Positions 46,918-56,255 of a stretch of DNA of 64,000 nt are shown here, one piece after another. The stretch lies in assembly GCA_028284075.1 (NCBI GenBank), contig JANQSL010000171.1, forward strand, positions 1 to 64,000, written 5' to 3'. The stretch comes from Candidatus Sumerlaeia bacterium (GTDB taxonomy: Bacteria > Sumerlaeota > Sumerlaeia > SLMS01 > JAHLLQ01). The notes under the pieces are model-generated. The model made no database searches, was not told the origin of the DNA, and saw nothing but the letters and a program-made list of their open reading frames with translations. The position numbers and the translations under genes are program-made. Within the stretch, counting starts at the first letter, position 1. Each line of letters opens with the position of its first letter.

Positions 46918-48308
46918 TGAGACTTCTGCTTTGTGGACTGATTGTCTCTTCGGCAGCAACAGGCTGGAGCCAGGAACTTCAAACGTCTGTCACGAGAGAT
47001 CATCCTGTTTCCCATCAGGAAATCTCTCCCCAGGACGATGAGCTTCTTGAGGAGATCTCGTATGCCAGCTTTCGGTTTTTCGTGGATGAGGCAAATCCCT
47101 CCACAGCCCTGGTGCCCGATAATGTGCAAAATCCCAACATCAGCAGCATTGCGGCTCAGGGTTATGCATTTTCGGCCTGGGTTATTGGTGCTGAACGCGG
47201 ATGGATCGCCCACGGTGAGGCTGAAGCGCTGTCGCTGAAGGCTCTCGGCACACTTGAGAGTACCGATGCCACGCGCTATGGGATGTTCGCCCATTTCCTT
47301 GATACGCGAACCGGTCAGATTTCCGAGGAGGGATACGAGAGTGGAGCGTCGACAATCGACAGCGCACTCCTTGCTGCCGGAATGCTGACGGCCGGCGAGT
47401 ACTTCGGTGGTGAAGTCAAAGCGCGGGCGGACCAGTTGTTTGCTGATATGGACTGGGCGGCGTTCCGCGATCCCGACAAGAACAACCAGGTGAGGATGCT
47501 TTGGAATCCGGCGGATCCTCACGACTTTTCCGCAGGCGGAGAGTTCGCACAGCCAACGTGGGACTGGTATACTGATGAAACGCTTCTGATTGTGCTGCTG
47601 GGAATATCAGCCCCTGATCCTGGCAAACGGCTCGATCCCGGAGAAGCCATGACCAACTGGAATCGGCCTGTTGGTTCGTATGGGCAGCACAGTTACATTT
47701 ACTCCTGGCCGGGTACTCTTTTCACGTACACCTTTGCGCAGTGCTATTTTGACTTCCGCATTCTCGGTGAAGACGTTCTCGGAGTAAACTGGTGGGAAAA
47801 CACGTTGTCCGCCGTCAGGGCAAATCGCGACTGGTGCAGGGACAACGCAGGCAGCTATACAACCTACGGACCGAACAGGTGGGGGGTTACCGCCTGCAGT
47901 GGTCCGCAGTTTACTTACGTGGTTCCAGGTCATCAGCCCCGCGGACCGCAGGGCGATGATCCTGCGGGGGGAACCCTCGCGCCCTATGGTGCCGGTATGG
48001 CGGTGCTTTGGGAACCCGCGGATGCGATCGCGGCACTTCGACACATGAAATCCTTCGTTGTTGGAGGGGCTGATGTCTGGGTATCGGTCGATAGCGGCGG
48101 CTATGGTTTCAGAGACGCCTTCAATATCGATGAGAACTGGGCCTCTCCCGATATACTCGGTATCGCTCAGGGGCCTATGCTGCTTTGTATTGAAAACCTT
48201 CGGAGTGAGCTCCTTTTCAGGACGCTTATCCGGAACCAGCACATTCGCCACGGATTGAAATCCGCCGGCTTTGATGTTCCCTGTCTCGACAGCTGGCGTA
48301 TTGAGTAA
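46917..48308 (+). CDS. Glycoamylase-fold protein (PF10091-type; GH144-related possible)
   Basis: ISYASFRFFVDEANPSTALVPDNVQNPNISSIAAQGYAFSAWVIGAERGWI; TWDWYTDETLLIVLLGI; AFNIDENWASPDILGIAQGPMLLCIEN. Confidence 0.8.
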   Translation: MRLLLCGLIVSSAATGWSQELQTSVTRDHPVSHQEISPQDDELLEEISYASFRFFVDEANPSTALVPDNVQNPNISSIAAQGYAFSAWVIGAERGWIAHGEAEALSLKALGTLESTDATRYGMFAHFLDTRTGQISEEGYESGASTIDSALLAAGMLTAGEYFGGEVKARADQLFADMDWAAFRDPDKNNQVRMLWNPADPHDFSAGGEFAQPTWDWYTDETLLIVLLGISAPDPGKRLDPGEAMTNWNRPVGSYGQHSYIYSWPGTLFTYTFAQCYFDFRILGEDVLGVNWWENTLSAVRANRDWCRDNAGSYTTYGPNRWGVTACSGPQFTYVVPGHQPRGPQGDDPAGGTLAPYGAGMAVLWEPADAIAALRHMKSFVVGGADVWVSVDSGGYGFRDAFNIDENWASPDILGIAQGPMLLCIENLRSELLFRTLIRNQHIRHGLKSAGFDVPCLDSWRIE

Positions 48309-48329
48309 ACCTTCAGGAGATCCCAATCG

Positions 48330-49679
48330 ATGCTCAAATATCGCTTTCCGGACGGCTTTACATGGGGAGTTTCTTCTTCCAGCTATCAAATCGAAGGAGC
48401 GGCGTCCCAGGATGGGCGTGGGCCTTCCATATGGGATTCGTTTTGTCGCGAGCCGAATCGGATTGCACGAGACGAGAACGGAAGTGTCGCCTGTGATCAC
48501 TACAATCGCATGGAAAGCGACATCGAGCTGATTGCGAAAACGATCAATGCGAATGCCTATCGATTCTCCATTGCCTGGCCGCGCGTCCTCCCCGAAGGGG
48601 AGGGACACGTCAACCCCGCCGGTATCGGCTTCTATGATCGTCTTGTGGACAAATTGCTGGAACAGGGAATCAAACCCGTTTGCACCTGCTATCACTGGGA
48701 TCTGCCGCTGGCGCTTCAGAAAAAACACGGTGGATGGCAGTCGAGGCGAGTGGCGGAGCTTTTTGCAGAGTACTGTGAAATACTGGGAACACACCTTGGC
48801 GACAGAGTTGACACATGGTGTACTCTTAATGAACCGGAAGTTGTACTGACGGCTGGATATCGAACCGGCGTTCATGCACCCGGACTCATGCTTGATGAAA
48901 AGGGGGTTCGGCAGGTTACACATCATCTGCTGCTTGCCCACGGGCTTGGCACACAGGCGTTGCGAAAATCCATTACCAGACAGGGTGCACGAATCGGACT
49001 CGTTCACAACAGCACCAGTTATTCGCCACTGACCGAGTCTGCAGAGGACATCTCGGCAACCCGCGAGGTTTTTCATTGCGAAAACAGCTGGTTGCTAAGT
49101 CCGGTGTCTCATGGTGTTTACCCTGCGGAGCTATGGCGAGAGCTCGATAAGAATGTTCCCGAGACTGAAGACGGAGATCTCGCGGTCATTGCCACCTCGA
49201 CCGACTACCTGGGTATTAATACATACTTCTCCACGGCCATGGTGTCGGGAGAAAGAGGCGAGATCCCGTTCGAGAAGCATTATCCCCGAACCCTTATGAA
49301 CTGGCCTGTGACACCGGATACGCTCTATTGGACAACACGGTTTGTTCACGAGCTCTACGGAGGGAAGAAACCGTTGATGATTACGGAGAGTGGTTCGGCC
49401 TGGCCCGACAAGCCGCAGAGCGACAATGGAACCTCCGTCGTCAACGATCTCGCGAGAATCGTATACCTGCGAGAGCACCTTAAGGGAATCCACCGCGCAA
49501 TCGAGGAAGGCCTTCCTTTGGAAGGATACTTTGTCTGGTCGATTATGGATAATTTCGAATGGAGTGCCGGGTACGAGAAGCGGTTTGGTTTGATTTACAT
49601 CGACTACGAAAATCAGAAACGAATCCCTAAAGCGAGTGCGGAATGGTACCGCAACGTTATCAAATGGAATGGATTCTGA
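48330..49679 (+). CDS. GH1 beta-glucosidase
   Basis: FPDGFTWGVSSSSYQIEGAASQDGRGPSIWDSF, WCTLNEPEV, ITESGSAWPDK (NEP/TENG-type catalytic motifs). Confidence 0.93.
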   Translation: MLKYRFPDGFTWGVSSSSYQIEGAASQDGRGPSIWDSFCREPNRIARDENGSVACDHYNRMESDIELIAKTINANAYRFSIAWPRVLPEGEGHVNPAGIGFYDRLVDKLLEQGIKPVCTCYHWDLPLALQKKHGGWQSRRVAELFAEYCEILGTHLGDRVDTWCTLNEPEVVLTAGYRTGVHAPGLMLDEKGVRQVTHHLLLAHGLGTQALRKSITRQGARIGLVHNSTSYSPLTESAEDISATREVFHCENSWLLSPVSHGVYPAELWRELDKNVPETEDGDLAVIATSTDYLGINTYFSTAMVSGERGEIPFEKHYPRTLMNWPVTPDTLYWTTRFVHELYGGKKPLMITESGSAWPDKPQSDNGTSVVNDLARIVYLREHLKGIHRAIEEGLPLEGYFVWSIMDNFEWSAGYEKRFGLIYIDYENQKRIPKASAEWYRNVIKWNGF

Positions 49680-49790
49680 GAATAGCGTGGCGTAACGACG
49701 TGCTTCCCCGCATGGAATCGGCCGAACGTGTTCATTGGGGCCAGGAAAAAGGCGCCAAATATGAATTATGTGGCCAGTGCACTCCCGACG

Positions 49791-49882
49791 TGTGCTGAGC
49801 GTGTACTGCCGATTTGCAAGTCCGGTTTTTCAGTAAAATTTTTCTGCTTTGGGAGCAGAGGGTCGTCGGTTCGATCCCGACC
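49791..49882 (+). repeat. tRNA-like repeat copy B containing a tRNA-Pro(UGG)-like 3' half
   Basis: TCTGC-TTTGGGA-GCAGA anticodon arm, GGGTC variable, GTCGG-TTCGATC-CCGAC T arm. No matching tRNA 5' half (no D arm or acceptor 5' strand) is found upstream. Confidence 0.65.
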
Positions 49883-49977
49883 AGTGCTCATCAACAAACA
49901 AGAATCCGCTGGCAACCGTTAGAGTCAGCCGATCACTCAGCTGCGCCAATAGCCATAACCCTGTTTTGCGATACACT

Positions 49978-51036
49978 TCACCCCATGAATTGTCGAAAAC
50001 GATCTTTGTCGAGGGATTTCATGTACGCTTCCTCAGCGGTAATGATGCCTTCCTGCAGATAAACCTGGATGACATCGTCCATGAGTTGCATACCCATGTT
50101 ACGTCCGGAAAGAATGACCTGTTGGAGCTGATTGGTTCTGCCTTCACGAATATAGTTTGATGCCGCACGGGTTTGTACAAGGATTTCGTTCGCGGCGCGC
50201 CGACCTTTGCCGTCGGCAGTCTTGAGTAGAATTTGGGCACAAACCGACCTCAGGGACACTGCAAGAGTTGCGCGAATGGCCGTCTGTTGGTCCGTCGGGA
50301 ACACGTCAATAATACGGTCCACGGTCTTGATGGCACTGTTCGTGTGGAGTGTGCCGAATACCAAAGTTCCCATTTCCGCCGCCGTGACCGCGAGACTGAT
50401 CGTTTCCAGGTCGCGCATTTCCCCCACAAGAACAACGTCGGCGTCCTGGCGGCTTGCGGACTTCAAGCCCTCTGAGAAGGAAGGACAATCGACATGGACT
50501 TCACGTTGAACGATTGTCGATTTCTTCATCTGGTGAACGAACTCGATGGGTTCTTCGATTGTTAGGATATACTTTGCAAAGTTCTCGTTGATGTGGTTGA
50601 TAATAGCGGCAAGAGTCGTGGATTTGCCACTGCCAGTTGGCCCCGTGACCAACACCATTCCGGACGAATATTCAGCGAAGGATGCCAGCACTCTCGGCAG
50701 CTTGAGTTCCCCCAGCGTCTGAATGATCGAAGGAATTGTGCGGAAAACCGCGCCATAACCTGCGTTCTGGCGGTTCAAGTTGCATCGAAAGCGAGCTTTG
50801 TCACCGAACGCATAGGCCAGGTCCATGTCTCCCGAGGCATCGAACTCTCTCCAGCGCTCGCTGTCGCAAATCTCCTGTAACATCGTGGAAAGCTGTTCGC
50901 CATCCAGTGCGGGCCAGCCATCCACCGGGACGACGCGGCCATGCAGCCGCAGCCGGGGCGGGTTGCCTTCCGCCAGATGCAGATCAGAGGCACCGGTTTC
51001 CAGCATGTAGTCGAATAGAGGGTCGAGCCGCGCCAT
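49978..51036 (-). CDS. Type IV pilus retraction ATPase PilT/PilU-like
   Basis: VLVTGPTGSGKSTTLAAIINHIN Walker A; TIVQREVHVD, VLVGEMRDLETISLAVTAAEMGTLVFGTLHTNSA. Confidence 0.92.
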   Translation of the reverse strand: MARLDPLFDYMLETGASDLHLAEGNPPRLRLHGRVVPVDGWPALDGEQLSTMLQEICDSERWREFDASGDMDLAYAFGDKARFRCNLNRQNAGYGAVFRTIPSIIQTLGELKLPRVLASFAEYSSGMVLVTGPTGSGKSTTLAAIINHINENFAKYILTIEEPIEFVHQMKKSTIVQREVHVDCPSFSEGLKSASRQDADVVLVGEMRDLETISLAVTAAEMGTLVFGTLHTNSAIKTVDRIIDVFPTDQQTAIRATLAVSLRSVCAQILLKTADGKGRRAANEILVQTRAASNYIREGRTNQLQQVILSGRNMGMQLMDDVIQVYLQEGIITAEEAYMKSLDKDRFRQFMG

Positions 51037-52571
51037 CAGTGAGATCCTCCCTGACTGCGAAGCGCCTCGAACGCCGATTTGTTTTCCGCGTTTCTCCAGG
51101 CGTCCTCACCGGAAACCACACCGCTACGGGCCAGTTCCATCAAGGCATCGTCCATCGTCTGCATACCCTGGCGTTTGCCTGCCTGCATTGCGTTCACAAG
51201 CTGGTGCAGTTTGCCTTCCTTGATGAGCGAGGAAACACCGGAGGTCGTTACCAGGAGTTCCGCGGCAAGGACCATTCCCTCACCATCCGCCCGCGGCAGA
51301 AGACGCTGACTGACAATGCCGCGGATGGACTCGCTGATCATCAAAGTGATCTGTTCCTGCTGCTTGATGGGGAAGACGTCGAGAACACGGCTGATAGTGC
51401 GTGCCGCACTCCCCGTGTGAAGGGTGCCGAACACAAGGTGACCGGTTTCCGCTGCTGAAATCGCAATGGACATCGTGTCCATGTCACGAAGTTCACCCAC
51501 GAGAATAATATCCGGGTCCTCACGGAGCGCGGCTCGCAGCGCCTTGCTGAAAGATTCTGTATGAGGACCAACCTCGCGTTGTGTAACCTGACACGCGATA
51601 GGTTCGTGAACGTATTCAATCGGATCTTCGATCGTGACAATATGATCTTCACGAGAGCGATTCACCAGATCCACCATCGAGGCGACGGTTGTTGTCTTTC
51701 CGGATCGTGTCGGGCCGGTGACCAGGACCAGACCCTGATAATACTCTGTCAGGTTCTTGACGGTGGCGGGAAGTCCCAGTTGCTCAAGGGAGGGGATTTC
51801 CTGGCTAATGACACGATACACACCATCCCAACCCAGTCTCTGGCGGAAGATGTTGCAACGAAACCGGCCGCTCTTTCCGAGATCGAGACCGAAATCGAGA
51901 TTCTGATCTTTGAGCAATTGTGTGGTCTGTGAACCCGAAAGAAGGGAGAAGTTCAGCAGTTCCGACTCTTCCGCCGACAGTGGCGCCATTTCCATGTAGC
52001 GCAGTCGGCCGTGCATGCGAACGAAAGGCGGCTGTCCGACTGAAAGATGCAGATCGGAAGCACCCCAATGACGTGCAAGTCGCAGGAAATCCTTGAGCCG
52101 CGTGGGTCCGCCCGCTTCCGGCTCTTCCGAAGCTCCAACGCGACCCATTGCTGTTTGCTTAGCCGCACCATAGGAGACGCTGGACTGTTGCGGTGTTTTT
52201 TTCTCGAGCTTCGCTGTGGGAGCGGTTGGAGGGTCGACAGCAACGGGAGCCGTTGCCGGAACCGGATCAGGCGCCGGCGCCATTGGAGGCGGCACCACGG
52301 GCGGCGGAGCGATTGAGGGAGCAGGATCTGTTGGCATCTCAGTTTGCGGGGGAGGCGGCGATTCGGGTTCGGCCACATCATCCGCCATCGCGCCGACGGC
52401 CTCGGCGAGCTGCTCTGCCTGCTCCGCCGTGAGGAAGTGTTTGCGGACCAGCAACTCACGAGGGTCCTGGCCGGGGAACGCTTCCAGTTCTTCGCAGACG
52501 TGTTTGTACTGCTTCTTGGTGATGAGTCGATTCTCGAGCGCTATGTCGAGGAAGGGGCTGTTGGAAGTCAC
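51036..52571 (-). CDS. PilT/PilU-like ATPase with N-terminal extension and Pro-rich linker
   Basis: VLVTGPTRSGKTTTVASMVDLVN; ILVGELRDMDTMSIAISAAETGHLVFGTLHTGSAA. N-terminal ~60 aa domain, then PPPPQTEMPTDPAPSIAPPPVVPPPMAPAPDPVPA. Confidence 0.88.
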   Translation of the reverse strand: MTSNSPFLDIALENRLITKKQYKHVCEELEAFPGQDPRELLVRKHFLTAEQAEQLAEAVGAMADDVAEPESPPPPQTEMPTDPAPSIAPPPVVPPPMAPAPDPVPATAPVAVDPPTAPTAKLEKKTPQQSSVSYGAAKQTAMGRVGASEEPEAGGPTRLKDFLRLARHWGASDLHLSVGQPPFVRMHGRLRYMEMAPLSAEESELLNFSLLSGSQTTQLLKDQNLDFGLDLGKSGRFRCNIFRQRLGWDGVYRVISQEIPSLEQLGLPATVKNLTEYYQGLVLVTGPTRSGKTTTVASMVDLVNRSREDHIVTIEDPIEYVHEPIACQVTQREVGPHTESFSKALRAALREDPDIILVGELRDMDTMSIAISAAETGHLVFGTLHTGSAARTISRVLDVFPIKQQEQITLMISESIRGIVSQRLLPRADGEGMVLAAELLVTTSGVSSLIKEGKLHQLVNAMQAGKRQGMQTMDDALMELARSGVVSGEDAWRNAENKSAFEALRSQGGSH

Positions 52572-52647
52572 ACGCTCACCCGGTCAGATTGATCGGTCTG
52601 TAGTATCGTGTAAATTCTGCTTCCGAGAGCACAGGCGGACCGCTCTC

Positions 52648-54096
52648 TCAGGAAACGGCGCTTTGTTTTCTGCGGTGCTGATCCACCGCCACGCAAAACG
52701 CCTTGTAGAATTCCTTGATTGCTTTCATTTCCCAGTCCGCAAGAAGGCCTGCGTCGTAACTTTTGCGTACGTCCGTGAACATACTCACAAGTTGCTGACG
52801 CATCTTCTCAAGCTGGTCCGGCGTGAGTTCCTTCATGTCGCTCAGACACAACTCCACACGACGGTCTTCCGGCGATATTTCACCGGATTCGTTCTGTTTG
52901 TCGTCAGCCGCTTCCGGAGCCAGAGGCTGATCCGTCATCCCGGCGATCAGGTTCTTTGCATCCGGCGACTGTGGGCCCAGTGCCTCGACAAGGTCCGCGG
53001 CGGACACACCCTGGGTGGGAAGATCGGCAAAGCCCTCTCCCAGTCGCTCGTCAGCTTCGGAAAGCCACGATTCGAAGTCGTCCACTCCATCGACTTCGTC
53101 ATCGGTTCCCTGGACGGGGTTTTCATCTTCGTCAAGGCTCTCGCCAAGCTCCTCGGCGAGTTTGTGGAGGGCTCCCTGGAGGACTTTCAACTTGGGGCTG
53201 TTGGGCATGCAGTTCAGGGCCCCGTCGACAGCCAGCTGAGCGCGGTGTGGTTCGCGCGCCTCCAGAAGCAGCTCGGCGGCGCGTTCATAAGACTGGCTTG
53301 CCGGACCCTTCTTGGCCTGCGACATCAGCAACTCGCCCTGGAGGTAGTGGGTCATGCCGTTCTGATCGTCCAGCTCCAGCATTGACGTGACGGTTTCCTG
53401 GGCGCCCCGCACCTGACCATACTGCATGTAGAAGTCGACGACCCATTTGAGCTGTTCCGCGGCTGCATCGGGCCGTCCCATGCGCGAGAACAGATAAGCA
53501 AGTTCCTTCCGGGCCTTAACCGCACCGGGCTGAAGAATAATCAGAATGTTATAGATAGAAAGAGTCTTTTCAAGCTCTCCGCGAACGGCATAGGATTCGG
53601 CTGCGAGCATGTACTCGCGGAAGGCGTCATCCTTCCGGTTCAGTTCGAGATAAAGCGCGGCCAGTTTTGACCGGGTGATCTCATCCCGGGGATCGAGTTG
53701 AACCGCCTGCTCCAGGTAGGGAAGGGCGTCTTCATGCATTCCCTTGTTGATGTACATCTCACCGCGGAACAGCAGGTCGTTGGACTTGTCGTCCTCACCG
53801 AAGAGGTTCTTGGTCACCTCGTCGAGACCGCAGTCGTAATACATCGCAACGAGCTCGATCAGTAACCCGCCTTCGTAGGCGTCACACTGTGAATACTGGC
53901 ACTTGAAGGTACGCTCCGATGTGTCGATAATCATCGACTTGCGAACCAGGTCTTTATGAACCGGGCAGTGGATTCGGACGATACTGCCCTCTTGGTAGAT
54001 GGAAGACTCTGTAAACCCCATCCGCTTGAGAACGACAAACGGGTCCAGAGACGCGTTGAAGGAATAATCCGAGTCTTTGAGTTCGAATCGAGCCAT
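52648..54096 (-). CDS. TPR protein with N-terminal CHC2-type (DnaG-like) zinc finger
   Basis: IHCPVHKDLVRKSMIIDTSERTFKCQYSQCDAYEGGLLIELVAMYY; downstream TPRs (EDALPYLEQAVQLDPRDEITRSKLAALYLELN). Start re-assigned to MARFELKDS. Confidence 0.65.
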   Translation of the reverse strand: MARFELKDSDYSFNASLDPFVVLKRMGFTESSIYQEGSIVRIHCPVHKDLVRKSMIIDTSERTFKCQYSQCDAYEGGLLIELVAMYYDCGLDEVTKNLFGEDDKSNDLLFRGEMYINKGMHEDALPYLEQAVQLDPRDEITRSKLAALYLELNRKDDAFREYMLAAESYAVRGELEKTLSIYNILIILQPGAVKARKELAYLFSRMGRPDAAAEQLKWVVDFYMQYGQVRGAQETVTSMLELDDQNGMTHYLQGELLMSQAKKGPASQSYERAAELLLEAREPHRAQLAVDGALNCMPNSPKLKVLQGALHKLAEELGESLDEDENPVQGTDDEVDGVDDFESWLSEADERLGEGFADLPTQGVSAADLVEALGPQSPDAKNLIAGMTDQPLAPEAADDKQNESGEISPEDRRVELCLSDMKELTPDQLEKMRQQLVSMFTDVRKSYDAGLLADWEMKAIKEFYKAFCVAVDQHRRKQSAVS

Positions 54097-54326
54097 ACGG
54101 AAATGGCAGCCCCGATCGCCAACAGGCCGATATCGTCCCGCCGATAATGTCACAGCAGGCTTACTACCGAGCCTTGGCGACGTCTTGAGGCAGCGGCAAG
54201 CCTTTTCACCCGCTGCCGAAGCACCGAATCCTGCCGTTTCTGCACTTGCGCTGGCCCCCGGCATGGCTGCCAGGCACGGTTTCCGCAAATTACGGGATTC
54301 AATCGCCCTGCCTGAGGCAATGCACC

Positions 54327-56132
54327 ATGACATGCCCCGACCTTCGCTCTTTTCTGGATCACCTTCGCCATCGAGGCGAGCTTGTGGAGATTACGGCTCC
54401 TGTCGACGCTGATCAGGAGATTGCGGAGATTCACCGTCGAGTCATTTCAGCCCGAGGACCGGCGCTGCTTTTCACGAATGTGAAAGGAGCTCGGTTTCCG
54501 GTGGTCACCAATCTGTTTGGCTCGACAGAGCGGACCTTCGCAGCCTTCGGAGAGAGACCGGGTAATTTTGTCCGAGACGCCGCGGACTTTGCGGTTCACT
54601 CGATGCCGCCAACTCCGGGCAAACTGTGGGATGCCCGGGACCTCATTCGGCAGGGGCTTTCCATCGGAATGCGCCGCATGGCGGAGGCTCCCATTGCAGA
54701 TGTGATGGAGGAACCTCGCCTCAACAACGTTCCAATGCTCAAGCTCTGGCCGGAAGATGGTGGTCATTTCATGACCCTGCCGCTGGTGCTCACGGAAAGC
54801 CCGGAAGACGGGCGTCCCAATCTCGGGATGTATCGCATTCAGCGTTACGACAACCGTCGTACCGGTATTCACTGGCAGATTCACAAGGGTGGCGGTTATC
54901 ATTATTCGGAAGCGGAAGCGCGGAATGAGCCATTGCCCGTGACCATTCTTGCAGGCGGCCCCCCTGCTTTGATGCTTGGGGCAATCGCTCCGTTGCCGGA
55001 AGGCGTACCTGAGTTGCTGCTGTCATCGCTGTTGCTTGGAAAGCGCCTTCCGGTTCTGCGCAGGAAGTCATGGCCTCATCCTATTCCCGCCGACTGCGAA
55101 TTTGCCTTTCTCGGCCATGTTCCTCCACATAAACGCCGTGACGAAGGCCCCTTTGGCGATCACTACGGGTACTACAGCCTGAAACATCCTTACCCCGTGT
55201 TTCATTGCCGGCGCGTCATGCGCCGCCGCGATGCCATCTGGCCCGCGACGGTTGTCGGAAAACCCCGGCAGGAGGATTTCTTCATCGGCGACTATCTTCA
55301 GGACCTTTTGAGTCCGCTTTTCCCGCTGGTGATGCCTTCCGTGCGTGCATTGTGGTCCTATGGCGAAACAGGCTTTCATTCGCTGGCGGCAGCCGTTGTT
55401 CATGATCGTTACCCCCGCGAGGCCATGGCTTCCGCCTTCCGCATTCTGGGGGAGGGGCAGCTGTCTCTGACGAAGTTTTTGCTGGTTCTCGACAAACCCT
55501 TGAATTTGCAAGACTTTCCAGGTGTGCTTCAGCATGTCCTTGAGCGTGTGAATTGGGAGACGGATCTTTTTATTTTCTCCAACATCGCCATGGATACACT
55601 CGATTACGCGGGACCGGAGGTGAACAAGGGCAGCAAGGGAGTCATCCTCGCTCTTGGCGAGTCCGTTCGCGAGTTATCCGGGGAATTCAGAGGCAGTGCG
55701 CCTTCTGGTGTGGAGAACGTTCGTGTCTTTTGTCCTGGCTGTTTGGTTGTGGACGGTCCGAGTTACGAGGTGGACGCGGAGTTTCCAAAGAAACTTGCTC
55801 AGTCCGGTTCGCTCAAGAACTGGCCGTTGATCGTCCTTTGTGACCGCCCGTCGCAGGCGGCGGCCAGTACCATTAACTTTCTCTGGACGACCTTCACCCG
55901 TTTCAATCCCGCAACGGACCTGTATGGTTCGGAGGAGCGTATCGTTCAGGGTCATATTGCCTACAGCGGTCCGGTAGTCCTGGATGCACGCGTCAAGCCC
56001 TGGTATCCGAAGGAAGTGTTCGCGGCACCGGACGTGGCGAACCTGGTGAGCCGCCGTTGGAACGAATACTTTCCCGGCGGCAACGTGGAGATGGGTTCCA
56101 GCGATTTGGGAGATTTGACGCCGGACAGTTAG
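54327..56132 (+). CDS. UbiD-family decarboxylase
   Basis: DLRSFLDHLRHRGELVEITAPVDADQEIAEIHRRV...GPALLFTNVKG, FPVVTNLFGS, GPFGDHYGYYS. Start moved to ATG 54327. Confidence 0.9.
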   Translation: MTCPDLRSFLDHLRHRGELVEITAPVDADQEIAEIHRRVISARGPALLFTNVKGARFPVVTNLFGSTERTFAAFGERPGNFVRDAADFAVHSMPPTPGKLWDARDLIRQGLSIGMRRMAEAPIADVMEEPRLNNVPMLKLWPEDGGHFMTLPLVLTESPEDGRPNLGMYRIQRYDNRRTGIHWQIHKGGGYHYSEAEARNEPLPVTILAGGPPALMLGAIAPLPEGVPELLLSSLLLGKRLPVLRRKSWPHPIPADCEFAFLGHVPPHKRRDEGPFGDHYGYYSLKHPYPVFHCRRVMRRRDAIWPATVVGKPRQEDFFIGDYLQDLLSPLFPLVMPSVRALWSYGETGFHSLAAAVVHDRYPREAMASAFRILGEGQLSLTKFLLVLDKPLNLQDFPGVLQHVLERVNWETDLFIFSNIAMDTLDYAGPEVNKGSKGVILALGESVRELSGEFRGSAPSGVENVRVFCPGCLVVDGPSYEVDAEFPKKLAQSGSLKNWPLIVLCDRPSQAAASTINFLWTTFTRFNPATDLYGSEERIVQGHIAYSGPVVLDARVKPWYPKEVFAAPDVANLVSRRWNEYFPGGNVEMGSSDLGDLTPDS

Positions 56133-56199
56133 AAGTAACGCGGTTTGTCTGGAGTCTTCTCGTAAAGTCGGACGGCAATTGACAGAGTGTGGAAAAACA

Positions 56200-56221
56200 G
56201 GCGGCTTCTTGCGAAGCCGCC
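56200..56221 (-). terminator. Rho-independent terminator for the minus-strand gene
   Basis: GGCGGCTTC-TTGC-GAAGCCGCC, followed on the minus strand by TGTTTTTCC. Confidence 0.7.
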
Positions 56222-56255
56222 CGAATTGCAATCCGTATCGGACTTGCGAGAGTTT

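Noticed and set aside
47607-49076. 489-aa minus-strand ORF opposite the glycoamylase-like and GH1 genes
   Set aside because: Antisense to two convincingly conserved CDSs; an artefact of high-GC codon bias, with no recognisable domain.
49801-49882. Intact tRNA-Pro gene
   Set aside because: Anticodon and T arms are excellent, but no D arm and no acceptor 5' strand are found upstream, so it is reported only as a tRNA-like fragment.
52216-53385. 389-aa plus-strand ORF across pilT and the CHC2-TPR gene
   Set aside because: Antisense to two supported CDSs; begins in the complement of the Pro-rich linker and shows a Gly-rich artefact.
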